A DNA stretch of 64,000 nucleotides from Pararge aegeria (GCF_905163445.1 NC_053204.1:9631001-9695000), one strand, 5' to 3'. Shown: positions 42,701-53,067, counted from the first letter of the stretch. Numbers and translations: made by a program. The notes: generated by a model from the letters alone, not told the origin.

Positions 42701-43250
42701 TTTTTAACTTGTTCGTGTCCAGATAGGCACATAGGCGAAAACTAGCCACCGATGAGTCCTCCCACCAGAAAAAAACACTGATATTTTTATTTTTTTATTT
42801 TATCGTCGTTCAAATTAGTCTGTATCGAACATTTTCCAATAATATCAGCCATCCTCTTTGCGTTTACGGTGAGGATAGCTCAGTCCGTTATATTAAATGC
42901 CATAGTAAAATTAGTTTTTAGAATAATCTCAATATAGCTCACGAGTGTTTCAACTCAAATATTTATCTTTGAGATTTATTTCAAAGATAAATAGTGTTTT
43001 TATACTCATCCCATTCAAAGTATGAATATAAAACTTTTCAAAGCTCATTTCAATGTATATTCGCCAGATTATTACGACGTTTTGAATCTAAAAACTTAAA
43101 TAAGATATTTTCTTATTTCGAATTGGTGTTTTATCGCGTCGTGACCGGAATTTTTATCGCTGACTTCTGAACTACAAATGGCATTGCTGACGCGTGCAAT
43201 ATAAATATAATATCACGCGAATTGTTATTTATTAGATTTTCGCGTTGTCT
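42701..43250. other. Unassigned AT-rich sequence
   Basis: A short local inverted duplication (tttatctttgagattt and gaaataaatctcaaagataa type, around 42960-42995) is present. Otherwise nothing recognised. Confidence 0.3.
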
Positions 43251-43805
43251 TGGATATATTATCTACTTTATAAATCCCGATTTTTTTTTCTGAGGTAAAA
43301 AGACGCCTATGTTACTTTCCGTGCTTTCAAAAGCTCCAGGCCAAAAATCGATTGTTTGCTCAGTTAGGGCATGAAGGACAAACAAACAAACATACAGACA
43401 TACTTTCGCATTTGTAATATTATTGACCGTTGCTTGTGTTCTTCGTCTGTATTATTTTATGAGTTTTTTACCAATCCCGCGGGACACGTTTGTTTTACTG
43501 AGATAAAAAGTAAGTTATATTATTGTCTACTGACTCTCTGCAAAAATCAAGTCGATTGGGTGCTCAGTTAGGGCGTGAAGGACGGACAAACAAACAAACA
43601 CACAGACCTAGTCTGACATTTGTAATATTACTGGCTGTTGCCCGTGTTAATTTTTTATGGTTTTTTAACAATCCCGCAAGACACGTTTAGTGTTTTCAAC
43701 TGACTCTATGTCAAAAATTAAGTCAATCGTTTACTCAGTTGGGGCGTAAAGGGCGGACAAAATAAACAAACACTCACACTTTCGCATTTATAATATTTTT
43801 AAGTA
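43251..43805 (-). repeat. Tandem array of Helitron-type units
   Basis: About two and a half units of roughly 180 bp repeat the order: aatcccgcgggacacgttt, caaaaatcaagtcgattggg, gctcagttagggcgtgaagg, acggacaaacaaac, tttgtaatattactggctgt. This is the conserved order of a lepidopteran Helitron read on the minus strand. Confidence 0.6.
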
Positions 43806-43897
43806 ATTTCCAAACTATTCTAGCGATAGCCAAGCGATTTAGCGTTTAAGTTAAAAATTAATAGTTATTACGAGTTTGGTTTGTATCTAACATATCC

Positions 43898-43978
43898 CTA
43901 ACAGGTTAGCCCGCTACCATCTTAGACTGCATCATCACTAACGATCCGCTTAGCTTACAGTTAAGGGTTAACTTACTA
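43898..43978 (+). mobile_element. SINE-C 3' end
   Basis: cctaacaggttagcccgcta, ccatcttagactgcatcatc and acagttaagggttaac. Confidence 0.65.
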
Positions 43979-44077
43979 AATTAAAACTAAACTAAATTTA
44001 AAAAAAAAAACATCAGGATGCATACCCAAAGTAGAATCAGAAATCCCTTATTTAAAATGTCTTATATTAATCAATAT

Positions 44078-44142
44078 CATCACATTACCAGCCACTTCGG
44101 GACTCGGGTCACCGAGCACAATGAAAAGGGGTTAAGGCTGTT
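44078..44142 (-). mobile_element. SINE-B 3' fragment
   Basis: atcacattaccagccacttc and gcacaatgaaaaggggttaa. Confidence 0.5.
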
Positions 44143-44850
44143 TTGAATTTATATCAACATTATAGAATTCATAGGCATTTACAAGTGATGTTTCAACTGC
44201 ATACATTATATATCATTTCTAAACGAAGCCTAACTTGCAATGAAAAGCTTTGAATCTATAAATAAATTATATTCTACGAGAATCCGAGCTTAAAAAGTGA
44301 ATTTCAAATTTGGAATATTGTTTAAAAACATTGTAATTCTTGTAACAGGGACACTCGTTCCGCGCGGTTATTTGTAATTCGAATCCGCGACTTCGAATTT
44401 CAAAGCAGTTTTTACGTTCTGAAATCTCCATTTTCGTTGGATGTTAAATATTACATTTATTCTTGAAGCTTAAAAACAATTTGTACATAATTGCAAATCA
44501 ATTTCAATGACTGGTAATGACAGAACCTAACTGTTCAAAGTCCTTGAACGGTGCGTATTACCAGTGCAAATATGGCTTTGAAACTTTGATCATAATCATA
44601 TGATATTATAAACGTTAAAAGATAGACATATGCTGTTATAATAATATATAATCTTATATAGTATAATAATATAATCTTTAATTAACAAAACATAAGTAAT
44701 TATAAACAAAAAGTAAAAGTCGACTAACTAGAAAAGGACATAAATTAGTGATATCTACACATCGTCTGAGAAAAGTACAGAAATCCTTTGTGGGGATGGG
44801 TTTTTATATTAGGTATAACATGATACCGAAGGTAATATTTATAAAAATAA
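44143..44850. other. Unassigned AT-rich sequence
   Basis: No repeat family or coding signal recognised. Confidence 0.3.
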
Positions 44851-45122
44851 ATAAATAAATAAATATAAATAAATATACTACGACACATCGCCATCTAGCC
44901 CCAAAGTAAGCGTAGCTTGTGTTATGGGTACTGAGATATTTTTTGATGACGAATATTTTTTTATGAATATAATACACACAAATACTTATAATATACAGAT
45001 AAACACCCAGACACTGAAAAACATTCATGTTCATCACACAAACACTCTCCAGTTGTGGGAATCGAACCCACGGCCTTGGACTCAGAAAGCAGGGTCGCTG
45101 CCCACTGCGCCACTCGGCCGTC
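44851..45122 (-). mobile_element. SINE-A, full length
   Basis: (AAAT)n tail, cgtagcttgtgttatgggta, B-box complement tgggaatcgaacccacgg and head end cactcggccgtc at 45122. LINE-A begins immediately after. Confidence 0.9.
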
Positions 45123-45462
45123 ACATATTAGATCTACCTTTACCTAATTTTAAACAATATATTAAAACACATTTAACAAATCGTGGTTACTACACGATTG
45201 ATGAATTCCTTGACAACAAGGCTGCTTGGAAGCAGGCCACTCCGCTTTCATCTCTCACAAAACAGAAAAATTTAAAGATTGTTAAACTTTAAAATGATGT
45301 TAGAAAAGAGCAATCTGCTGAGTTTCTTGTCGGCTCTTCTCAGTGGAATCTGCCTTCCGAACCGGTGGTAGAGTCACTACTAGCAGACTGACTTGACGTT
45401 TCAAAAGTGCTTATTAATTATGCCTACTTGAAATAAATGAATTTTGAATTTGAATTTCAATT
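45123..45462 (+). mobile_element. LINE-A 3' end
   Basis: Plus frames read LPNFKQYIKTHLTNRGYYTI and DEFLDNKAAWKQATPLSS, then stop. The 3' UTR ends in the TTGAATTTGAATTT tail. The ORF at 44924-45292 fuses unrelated SINE sequence to it. Confidence 0.8.
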
Positions 45463-45464
45463 TG

Positions 45465-45619
45465 TTGCGAACTTTTTTTTTGAACTTTTAAAGGGGAACA
45501 ACATTATGATGCATGATTTTATCGAAACTTTAACCGTTTACGCACCGCACGCAACGAAAGTTCTTAAAACGAAAAAAAAAACCCGATTTTTAAACTTTCT
45601 TCATTGGTGCCATGCTCCT
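45465..45619. repeat. Older repeat, left half, split by BEL/Pao
   Basis: gcaccgcacgcaacgaaagt and ttcattggtgccatgctcct end at the 5' LTR. The continuation attggtctgagtgtgatgtt is at 53073 after the 3' LTR. Joined across the 5-bp duplication the two halves make one interspersed repeat. Confidence 0.6.
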
Positions 45620-46189
45620 TGTTGAAGATTCACGATACCTAAATTGATTAAGTAAATTAACAAATACTTTTGCGAGACCTTGTATCAAACAGTTGATTAT
45701 TATAATAAGGAAGTTATGTTTTAATAGTTGATAAGGTAGATATATTGGTTATTTGTATGAAAAATATAAGTTAGTTGCGAGACCTAATCTCCGATAAGTC
45801 TATTTAGAGTATATTTTATTAGTAATAAATATAGACGATTTATAGCTGTAAAATTAAACATAAGATTTATTTAAATTAAGCGGTCGATGCTTCCCCGTCA
45901 CCAACCATACTGAAGCTGACCAATTTGTAAACAACCGCTTCACTCTTTATGTATCACTATCTCTGTCTACTAATATTGCTATCTCTTTTACCTGTATTTG
46001 CATCCTTGTCTCATACTCTAATAAAGATACCGATATGCGCGCGCTTCTGTGAGCATAAAACCCCGCCTCACGCGGTCAAATCACGCACTTCACTCGCTGA
46101 CTCTGAAGCGAACGCATCTCCGGTAAAACGACTACACCTTGTTGTTTTATTTCACTACTGTGGATTGGACTCGTCTACGATCCTCCACA
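45620..46189 (+). repeat. 5' LTR
   Basis: 570 bp, starting tgttgaagattcacg and ending gatcctccaca. Reading it against 52498-53067 I find no difference. An AATAAA signal lies at 46020-46025, followed by a GC-rich segment with TATA-like gcataaaacc. U3/R/U5 limits are not resolvable by eye. The ORF at 45949-46380 starts inside it and is not a gene. Confidence 0.95.
46020..46025 (+). promoter_or_regulatory. Polyadenylation signal in LTR
   Basis: AATAAA in the 5' LTR. The copy in the 3' LTR, at 52898-52903, would be the functional one. Confidence 0.5.
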
Positions 46190-46194
46190 GTGCA

Positions 46195-46212
46195 TGGTCC
46201 TTCGAGCCGGAT
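46195..46212 (+). promoter_or_regulatory. Putative tRNA primer-binding site
   Basis: tggtccttcgagccggat starts with TGG six bases after the LTR. This would pair with a tRNA 3' end CCA. I cannot name the tRNA with confidence. Confidence 0.6.
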
Positions 46213-46283
46213 CCAAGAAACCGGCAAACTAAGAAAAGGAGACGAGCTCAAGTCAGTGAACATTTCTGCGAAGCAAGACTGAA

Positions 46284-46645
46284 AGGAATCAACCTATCGC
46301 TGCGGAACGGGTTCCGCGGGCTTGGAAGATCGTTCAAGTCAGGCTGCAGACCGAAGTCAACGTACAAGAAGTCTGTCTAGCAACGGAAAAGGCATCAACC
46401 CTTCGCTGCGGGTGCATTGAGGCGAAGCTCTGTATAGCTGCCGAAGACCGCGAGGCTGTTGGGAAGATCGTTTTGCCGCGCTGCAGAGAAGACCTACAAG
46501 AAGTCTTACCTTCAACATACGAAGAGGAATCCACCATCGCTGCGGGTGCATTGAGGCGAAGCTCTGCATAGCTGCCGAAGACCGCGAGGCCTGTTGGGAA
46601 GATCGCTTCGCAACGTAGAAGAGAAGACTCAAAGCGGTTTACCGC
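46284..46645 (+). repeat. Direct repeats in the untranslated leader
   Basis: Three imperfect copies of a GC-rich unit. Two (from about 46388 and 46523, period 135 bp) share tcgctgcgggtgcattgagg, cgaagctctg and agctgccgaagaccgcgagg. A more diverged one begins near 46284. They lie between the primer-binding site and the gag start, where packaging signals would be expected. Confidence 0.8.
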
Positions 46646-47011
46646 GCCTCATCTGTTCACCACCTAACGGTGTCAAACGGTGAACAGTGAGTTAACGCCT
46701 AACGGCGGGAGCAGTATACCAGACGGTACTGCCAGCTTGCCTTAACGGGCAGTAAGTCTGTAACAGTCTGATCGCGCCGGTACGGTTCGCGTGGGATAGC
46801 GCCCTCCTGGAAGGCACGCACGACGGTATCGGGCGTTCCCCCCGGTACCCGAGCGCGCGATTCTCACGCGTTACCCTCTGTCGGGCGATTCCTCACCACC
46901 CTACCTTTATTTCCATCCCTGTCAGAGTGTGTTCTTCCTTTGGGACCCTCTGCCAGGACTGATAGGGCGTTAGGGCTGTTAGGGTCAAGAAGACTGAAGA
47001 CCTGCGCCAAG

Positions 47012-50000
47012 ATGAGTACCATCGAAACGCGAAGCAAGAAGTCACAACCGAAGGAAAAGGAAGTCGGAAGCGACGAATCGGGAGATTCGTCTAGAACAGG
47101 CGAAACGTCAGGTACAGAGCGAACCACCTGTACAGGACAAACAACTAGCACCAATCAAACTACGACCACAACAGACTCAAGCAGTACAGCGAAAAACACA
47201 CCACAAGACGTGCATAGAAAAGCGACGGGATCACGGACATCGCAGAGCAAACGTGCAGAACTAGAAGCCCGTTTAGAACTCCAGCACAGAGAAAAAGAAC
47301 AGGCGGACGCCGCAGCTGCACTCGCTCGTACTAAATTGGAGCTTTTGCAACTAGCAGAGAACTCCGACCAAGAACCGGACGCTGAAAACGACCTAGTCAA
47401 CGATTGGATAGACAAAACTCCGCCGCCACAAGATACCGAATTTAACCGCAGTATGAACATCCTATCAAACCTAGTAGCAAAGGCAGTTCAACAAACCAAC
47501 AGTAGTCACGAACACAGAACGGATACCGCACCAAAGAAACCACCAATATATATTAACGATCTGTACCTATTTGACGGAGATCCCATCAACTGGATACCAT
47601 TCATCAGCCACTACAAGGACACTGCATCATTTTTTAGTGACATCGAAAACACCGCTCGCATCAGGAAGTCCCTCAAAGGACTTGCAAGACAAACAGTAAA
47701 ATCTCTTCTATACACCAGCACGAACCCAGAAATAATATTAACAGAATTAGAAAGAAGATTCGGACAACCTTCATATATAATAAAAAGCGAAATCGCAGAA
47801 CTCGACAAATTGCCCAAAATGACTGAAGACATTAAGGGCATAGGCACATTTGCTAGCGCAGTATTTAACAGCGTAAATACAATAAAACAATTAGACCGAA
47901 AGGAATATCTTTACTCTACCGATATATCAGATAGAATCGTGGGAAAAATGAGCACCATAGTAAGATTTCGATGGCAAGAATACAAATGCCACCGGACAAA
48001 GGAACCCATACTCAGTGTGCTGTCTGAGTTTTTAAATATGATATCGGATCAATTTGATGAGCCCGGTTTACGTCTCAAACAGAAGGTTAAAATAGAAAAT
48101 AACAAATCACGACCAATAAGAAGAGCCAGAGTTAATACGGCAAATCACGAATCAACCTACGAAAGTGACGAAGATTCAAACTACGACAGCGAGTTCGAAG
48201 AAGAAATGAGAATCGTCCTTACCGCCTCGGCAATAGAAGAAGAAAGATGTCCCCTATGCGAACAATCACACGATATTATCAAATGCGACAAATTCACAAA
48301 GGAACCCACCAAAGAACGTTGGGAAATAGTCAAAAGACTAAAGATGTGTTTCAAATGTCTCAAAACGAATCACAGACACTTTCAATGCAAAACTCAACCT
48401 TGTGGCAAGGATGGTTGCATCAGAAAGCATCATGAGCTACTGCATCAAGAAAGATTAAAACCAGACTCTAATAAGATAGTTTCAGTAAATCACATAGGCA
48501 CTTCAAAAGCCTACTTAAAAATAGTACCTGTAGAGCTGTGCGGACCAAATGGCACTGAGACCGTCATGGCCTTACTAGATGAGGGGTCAACAGTCACTCT
48601 GCTGGTAGACAAAGTCGCCCACCACATAGGAGCCTCCGGACCTGCAAAGAGCCTAGTTATCGAAGGCATAAGCGGTCATCAAATGAAAACGGAAGAATCA
48701 AGACATATTAAAATTCGTATCAAAGGTTTATTCTCAAGGACATATGAAGATCTTCAGGCACATACAATCGGACAACTCAACCTTGTAGCACAATCCGTAA
48801 AGAAAGAAGACATAGAAGATTGCCCCCATCTTAAAGATATAGAAGATCAGCTGATATACGATGGAACGCCACCATCACTGTTAATAGGCCAAGACAACTG
48901 GCACTTAATAGTTACAAGAGACTTGAAGACTGGTAGCGCATCAAAGCCCGTGGCATCCCTAACCAGCCTAGGATGGATACTTCACGGCTTGAAGACTGAA
49001 ACCTCAAAACCCGTCCTCTTCATAAATCACATTCATGAAAAAGAAACTGAAGACATAGATAAACTAATTAAAAACCATTTCAGTCTCGACTCGTTGGGAA
49101 TAACAGAAAGAAAACCACTAAAAGATCCCGAACAACGAGCCATGGCAATTTTAGAAAAAACAACTCATAGATTGCCCGAAGGAAGATTCGAATGCGGATT
49201 ACTATGGAAATCCGACGATGAAACTATGCCACAAAATAGAAACAGTGCCTTACGCCGCCTACAAGGCATAGAAAGAAAACTAAATAAAAATGAAGACTTC
49301 AAATTAAAATATACTCACCAAATACAAAATCTAATATCCAATGGATATGCCGAACTAGCCACCACAAAACCCACCTCGCCAAGAACCTGGTACCTGCCAC
49401 ATTTCGCAGTAATACATCCACAAAAGGAAAAATTAAGAGTCGTGTTCGACGCCGCCGAACGCACAAATGGCAAAAGTCTAAACGATGCCTTACTATCCGG
49501 TCCTGATTTACTACAATCCCTCTTCGGCGTGCTGATAAGGTTCCGCCAAGGCCCGGTAGCCGTCGCAGCCGACATCAAGGAAATGTTTCTCAGAATCGTA
49601 ATACGAGAAGAAGACAGAGACAGCTTACGATTCCTCTGGAAAGAGAACGAAACAGACGCAGAACCTAAAGAATACAGAATGAAGTCGCTAATATTCGGAG
49701 CAACGTTATCACCCTGTTCAGCTATATACGTTAAGAATCGAAATGCTCAAGACTTCCAAGAAAAATATCCCGAGGCTGTGAATGCCATTCAACGTTGTCA
49801 TTATATGGACGACTATTTACAAAGCTTCCCAACAGTCGAAGAAGCAAAAAGAACAAGTAAAGAAGTGGACCTCATACACAAAAGTGGAGGTTTCGAACTA
49901 AGAGGATGGACATCGAATTATCCATCCACTATTAACACAATGGAAATCAACCATCCCGACCACATTAATTTGGGAGACCACGATAAATATGGGAAGACAT

Positions 50001-51049
50001 TGGGCATGATATGGCAAACCAACAACGACGCATTACGATTTACTGTCAGCCTTCGCAACACGCCCGATGACGTCACTAAAGAAACGAGACCACCAACTAA
50101 ACGCGAAGTCGCAAGCGCTGTCATGTCAGTATTCGACCCGCTAGGTTTAGCCACTCCAGTTTTAATACAAGGAAAAACACTTATACAGCAACTATGGCGC
50201 ACCGGAATAAATTGGGACGACCACATACCCGACACGCTTAGAGACCATTGGTCAAAATGGCTCAACAACCTAGCATGTCTAAAGGATCTCAACGTTCCAC
50301 GATGTACAGATTCCTGTAACGAGGGGGAACTACATACCTTCGTAGACGCCAGTGAAACCATCTATGCCGCTGCAACATACTGGAAAACTACTATGAACAA
50401 CCAGGTCAGCATAAAACTAATAGCAGCAAAAGCCAAGGTGGCCCCACTCAAACCTACCTCTATACCACGATTAGAATTACAAGCCGCAGTGCTTGGCTGC
50501 CGTCTAGCAAACAGCATTCACCAAGAAATGGACACCAATATTAAGAAGAAGTATTACTGGTCAGACTCTCGAACGGTATTAGCATGGATCAAATCCGACC
50601 CACGCACGTTCAAAACCTTCGTCGCACACAGACTAGCTGAAATAGAAGAACTCTCAAAAACATCAGAATGGAGATACGTACCCACTAAACAAAACGTAGC
50701 TGACGACGCAACTAGATCGGCACCCCGAAATTTCGACAGCAACCATCGATGGTTCAACGGTCCAGAATTCCTAAAACTTGACTGCAACGAATGGCCTCAA
50801 GATCACAGTGATCGCTCACTACAAGTTACGGGCGAAGAAAAAACACAGACAGTAGCCACGGCGCGTCTCGTTCAACCACCTATACCAGACGTCAGTCGTT
50901 TCTCATCATGGACACGTTACCTACGAGCCTCAGCACGCTTCATACAAAGCGTCGAAGTTTTTAAAACATTACTAAATAAACCCGACAAAGTCACCGCCAC
51001 TAAACGAATCGTCAAGGATAAAGCCTGGAAACCGTATAAAAACAGATGA
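47012..51049 (+). CDS. BEL/Pao Gag-Pol polyprotein (gag, protease, RT, RNase H)
   Basis: The frame is open from 46940. The Met at 47012 (residue 25 of the long frame) is my preferred start because a charged, Ser/Thr-rich Gag-like N-terminus begins there. Positions below count from the codon at 46940. A charged coiled-coil-like stretch lies at about 100-140, and a BEL/Pao Gag domain (DUF1759 type) at about 200-350. Zinc knuckles are CX2CX3HX4C at 437 and CX2CX4HX4C at 470. The aspartic protease motif is LLDEGS at about 545-550, with Glu after the catalytic Asp, a family-typical variant of D-S/T-G. RT has YMDD at 955-958. RNase H acidic residues are D1136, E1179, D1209 and D1255/1256. The product would form particles, process the polyprotein and copy the RNA. 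The frame ends at TGA 51047-51049, before integrase. Antisense ORFs over it are shadows. Confidence 0.93.
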   Translation: MSTIETRSKKSQPKEKEVGSDESGDSSRTGETSGTERTTCTGQTTSTNQTTTTTDSSSTAKNTPQDVHRKATGSRTSQSKRAELEARLELQHREKEQADAAAALARTKLELLQLAENSDQEPDAENDLVNDWIDKTPPPQDTEFNRSMNILSNLVAKAVQQTNSSHEHRTDTAPKKPPIYINDLYLFDGDPINWIPFISHYKDTASFFSDIENTARIRKSLKGLARQTVKSLLYTSTNPEIILTELERRFGQPSYIIKSEIAELDKLPKMTEDIKGIGTFASAVFNSVNTIKQLDRKEYLYSTDISDRIVGKMSTIVRFRWQEYKCHRTKEPILSVLSEFLNMISDQFDEPGLRLKQKVKIENNKSRPIRRARVNTANHESTYESDEDSNYDSEFEEEMRIVLTASAIEEERCPLCEQSHDIIKCDKFTKEPTKERWEIVKRLKMCFKCLKTNHRHFQCKTQPCGKDGCIRKHHELLHQERLKPDSNKIVSVNHIGTSKAYLKIVPVELCGPNGTETVMALLDEGSTVTLLVDKVAHHIGASGPAKSLVIEGISGHQMKTEESRHIKIRIKGLFSRTYEDLQAHTIGQLNLVAQSVKKEDIEDCPHLKDIEDQLIYDGTPPSLLIGQDNWHLIVTRDLKTGSASKPVASLTSLGWILHGLKTETSKPVLFINHIHEKETEDIDKLIKNHFSLDSLGITERKPLKDPEQRAMAILEKTTHRLPEGRFECGLLWKSDDETMPQNRNSALRRLQGIERKLNKNEDFKLKYTHQIQNLISNGYAELATTKPTSPRTWYLPHFAVIHPQKEKLRVVFDAAERTNGKSLNDALLSGPDLLQSLFGVLIRFRQGPVAVAADIKEMFLRIVIREEDRDSLRFLWKENETDAEPKEYRMKSLIFGATLSPCSAIYVKNRNAQDFQEKYPEAVNAIQRCHYMDDYLQSFPTVEEAKRTSKEVDLIHKSGGFELRGWTSNYPSTINTMEINHPDHINLGDHDKYGKTLGMIWQTNNDALRFTVSLRNTPDDVTKETRPPTKREVASAVMSVFDPLGLATPVLIQGKTLIQQLWRTGINWDDHIPDTLRDHWSKWLNNLACLKDLNVPRCTDSCNEGELHTFVDASETIYAAATYWKTTMNNQVSIKLIAAKAKVAPLKPTSIPRLELQAAVLGCRLANSIHQEMDTNIKKKYYWSDSRTVLAWIKSDPRTFKTFVAHRLAEIEELSKTSEWRYVPTKQNVADDATRSAPRNFDSNHRWFNGPEFLKLDCNEWPQDHSDRSLQVTGEEKTQTVATARLVQPPIPDVSRFSSWTRYLRASARFIQSVEVFKTLLNKPDKVTATKRIVKDKAWKPYKNR

Positions 51050-52461
51050 CTCAACAAACACCCACGAATCAAGAACCAACTATAAAAACCGTGAACAAAC
51101 TAATACCATTATCAAGAAAATACATCAAGCAAGCTGAAACAATGTTGATACAACGAATTCAAAATGACAGTTTTAAGAAGGAAATTCAAAACCTTAAAGA
51201 TCACAAGAAGTTCGCCAAAGGATCCCGCCTAAGAAGACTCACCGCCGTTATAGAAGATGATATAATGCATCTCGAAACTCGCCTATCCGCTGCCAACAAC
51301 ATAGCGATTTCCTACAAAAAACCCATAATACTCGATGGAAAACACCCGATTACACGACTAATCGTGAACCATTACCATCAAGAATACAATCACGGTAATC
51401 ACAACACGATTATGAACGAGATTCGACAGAAATACTATGTGATATCCCTTCGAAACACCGTCAAAAGTATAGCAAGAGAATGCCAATGGTGTAGAATACA
51501 CAAAGCCGTTCCTATCACAACACCTTTGGGAGACTTACCGGTGGAACGCCTGCAACACAAACAATACCCGTTCACCTGCACTGCTGTAGATTATTTCGGA
51601 CCAATAACCATAAAAATTGGCAGAAAAACAGATAAACGCTGGGTGGCTTTATATACATGCCTCACAACGCGAGCAGTTCATCTGGAGATTGCTACATCCT
51701 TGTCAGCAGATAACATGATACTCACACTGCGAAGAATGATAGCACGTCGAGGGACACCTAAAACGATGTTTAGCGACAATGGAACAAATTTCATCGGAGC
51801 AAATAAAGAAATCAAGACAGCGTTTGAAAAAATGATAGATAAATCCAAAGAAAGAGGAATTCAATGGAAATTCATACCTCCAGGAGCTCCACACATGGGA
51901 GGAGCATGGGAGAGACTAGTGCGATCAGTTAAAACCGCACTAACCGCAACCCTTAATACACGACATCCTCAAGAAGAAATATTACATACATTACTTCTAG
52001 AAGCAGAACACCTCATAAATTCAAGACCTATAACAGAGGTATCCCTAAATCCAGATGACCAAGAAGGTTTAACTCCAAACCACTTTCTGATTGGAAGATC
52101 AAGCGGGCACCTTCGCATGGGAGATTTCACGGACGACGAACTCATCGGCCCCCCAACATGGAAAACATTACAACGCCTCACCGATCACTTCTGGAAACGC
52201 TGGCTCAATGAATATCTACCCACGATAACACCGCGATACAACAACAATCAAAATGGATTCATTAACCCAACCATCGGCGACATTGTAATAATAATCGATA
52301 ATTCTCTTCCCCGAGGCACCTGGCCAAGAGGTGAAATCATCAAAACCTACCCCGGACCAGACGGAAAAACACGTATAGTAGACGTGCGCACTACCGCCGG
52401 AATACTAAAGCGACCGGTTTCCCGCCTAGTGAAAATCGCGCAATCTTCTTCCTCAACATGA
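51046..52461 (+). CDS. BEL/Pao integrase ORF
   Basis: 471 codons, frame -1 relative to Gag-Pol; its ATG overlaps the upstream TGA (ATGA). Residues 20-75 form the charged linker that normally joins RNase H to integrase in this family. A zinc-binding H/H-C/C motif is at H111, H116, C146 and C149. The DDE core has D182 (in AVDYFGP), D244 (in FSDNGTNF) and E289 (in GGAWERL), with 44 residues between the last two, as is usual for BEL/Pao. The C-terminal DUF5641-type domain includes LTPNHFLIGR and GEIIKTYPGPDGKTR near residues 345-450. It would insert the cDNA into host DNA. In most family members this region is part of the same frame as RT, so the break is unusual: a mutation, programmed frameshifting or reinitiation could explain it. 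Confidence 0.92.
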   Translation: MTQQTPTNQEPTIKTVNKLIPLSRKYIKQAETMLIQRIQNDSFKKEIQNLKDHKKFAKGSRLRRLTAVIEDDIMHLETRLSAANNIAISYKKPIILDGKHPITRLIVNHYHQEYNHGNHNTIMNEIRQKYYVISLRNTVKSIARECQWCRIHKAVPITTPLGDLPVERLQHKQYPFTCTAVDYFGPITIKIGRKTDKRWVALYTCLTTRAVHLEIATSLSADNMILTLRRMIARRGTPKTMFSDNGTNFIGANKEIKTAFEKMIDKSKERGIQWKFIPPGAPHMGGAWERLVRSVKTALTATLNTRHPQEEILHTLLLEAEHLINSRPITEVSLNPDDQEGLTPNHFLIGRSSGHLRMGDFTDDELIGPPTWKTLQRLTDHFWKRWLNEYLPTITPRYNNNQNGFINPTIGDIVIIIDNSLPRGTWPRGEIIKTYPGPDGKTRIVDVRTTAGILKRPVSRLVKIAQSSSST

Positions 52462-52483
52462 AGTGCTCCAGATGTCATCTTCG

Positions 52484-52497
52484 CACGGAGGGGAGAC
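52484..52497 (+). promoter_or_regulatory. Polypurine tract
   Basis: acggaggggagac abuts the 3' LTR start at 52498. It is the expected primer for plus-strand DNA synthesis. Confidence 0.85.
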
Positions 52498-53067
52498 TGT
52501 TGAAGATTCACGATACCTAAATTGATTAAGTAAATTAACAAATACTTTTGCGAGACCTTGTATCAAACAGTTGATTATTATAATAAGGAAGTTATGTTTT
52601 AATAGTTGATAAGGTAGATATATTGGTTATTTGTATGAAAAATATAAGTTAGTTGCGAGACCTAATCTCCGATAAGTCTATTTAGAGTATATTTTATTAG
52701 TAATAAATATAGACGATTTATAGCTGTAAAATTAAACATAAGATTTATTTAAATTAAGCGGTCGATGCTTCCCCGTCACCAACCATACTGAAGCTGACCA
52801 ATTTGTAAACAACCGCTTCACTCTTTATGTATCACTATCTCTGTCTACTAATATTGCTATCTCTTTTACCTGTATTTGCATCCTTGTCTCATACTCTAAT
52901 AAAGATACCGATATGCGCGCGCTTCTGTGAGCATAAAACCCCGCCTCACGCGGTCAAATCACGCACTTCACTCGCTGACTCTGAAGCGAACGCATCTCCG
53001 GTAAAACGACTACACCTTGTTGTTTTATTTCACTACTGTGGATTGGACTCGTCTACGATCCTCCACA
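52498..53067 (+). repeat. 3' LTR
   Basis: 570 bp, same ends and apparently the same sequence as 45620-46189. The ORF at 52827-53105 is the duplicate of the one in the 5' LTR. Confidence 0.95.

Larger units (their letters stand above)
45620..53067 (+). mobile_element. Complete BEL/Pao LTR retrotransposon
   Basis: A 7,448-bp element with 570-bp LTRs beginning TGTTG and ending ACA. The 5-bp duplication ctcct lies on both sides (45615-45619 and 53068-53072). A putative primer-binding site follows the 5' LTR and a polypurine tract precedes the 3' LTR. Domain order gag, protease, RT, RNase H, integrase, with a 5-bp target duplication and a fused Gag-Pol frame, assigns it to BEL/Pao. No envelope-like frame is present. 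Both ORFs lack internal stops, and the LTRs appear identical, so this is a recent insertion and could be active. Confidence 0.95.

Noticed and set aside
45949..46380. 143-codon ORF beginning in the 5' LTR
   Set aside because: The first part is duplicated in the 3' LTR (52827-53105) with a different C-terminus, so it is LTR sequence running into the leader, without a domain.
46334..47460. Antisense ORFs over the leader and gag, including a Ser-rich 101-codon one
   Set aside because: These are shadows of the repeated leader and the Ser/Thr-coding sense strand.
49918..50361. 147-codon antisense ORF over reverse transcriptase
   Set aside because: It is opposite a conserved pol frame and has no motif of its own.
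52462..52497. Third, envelope-like ORF in the BEL/Pao element
   Set aside because: Only about 36 bases separate the integrase stop from the 3' LTR.
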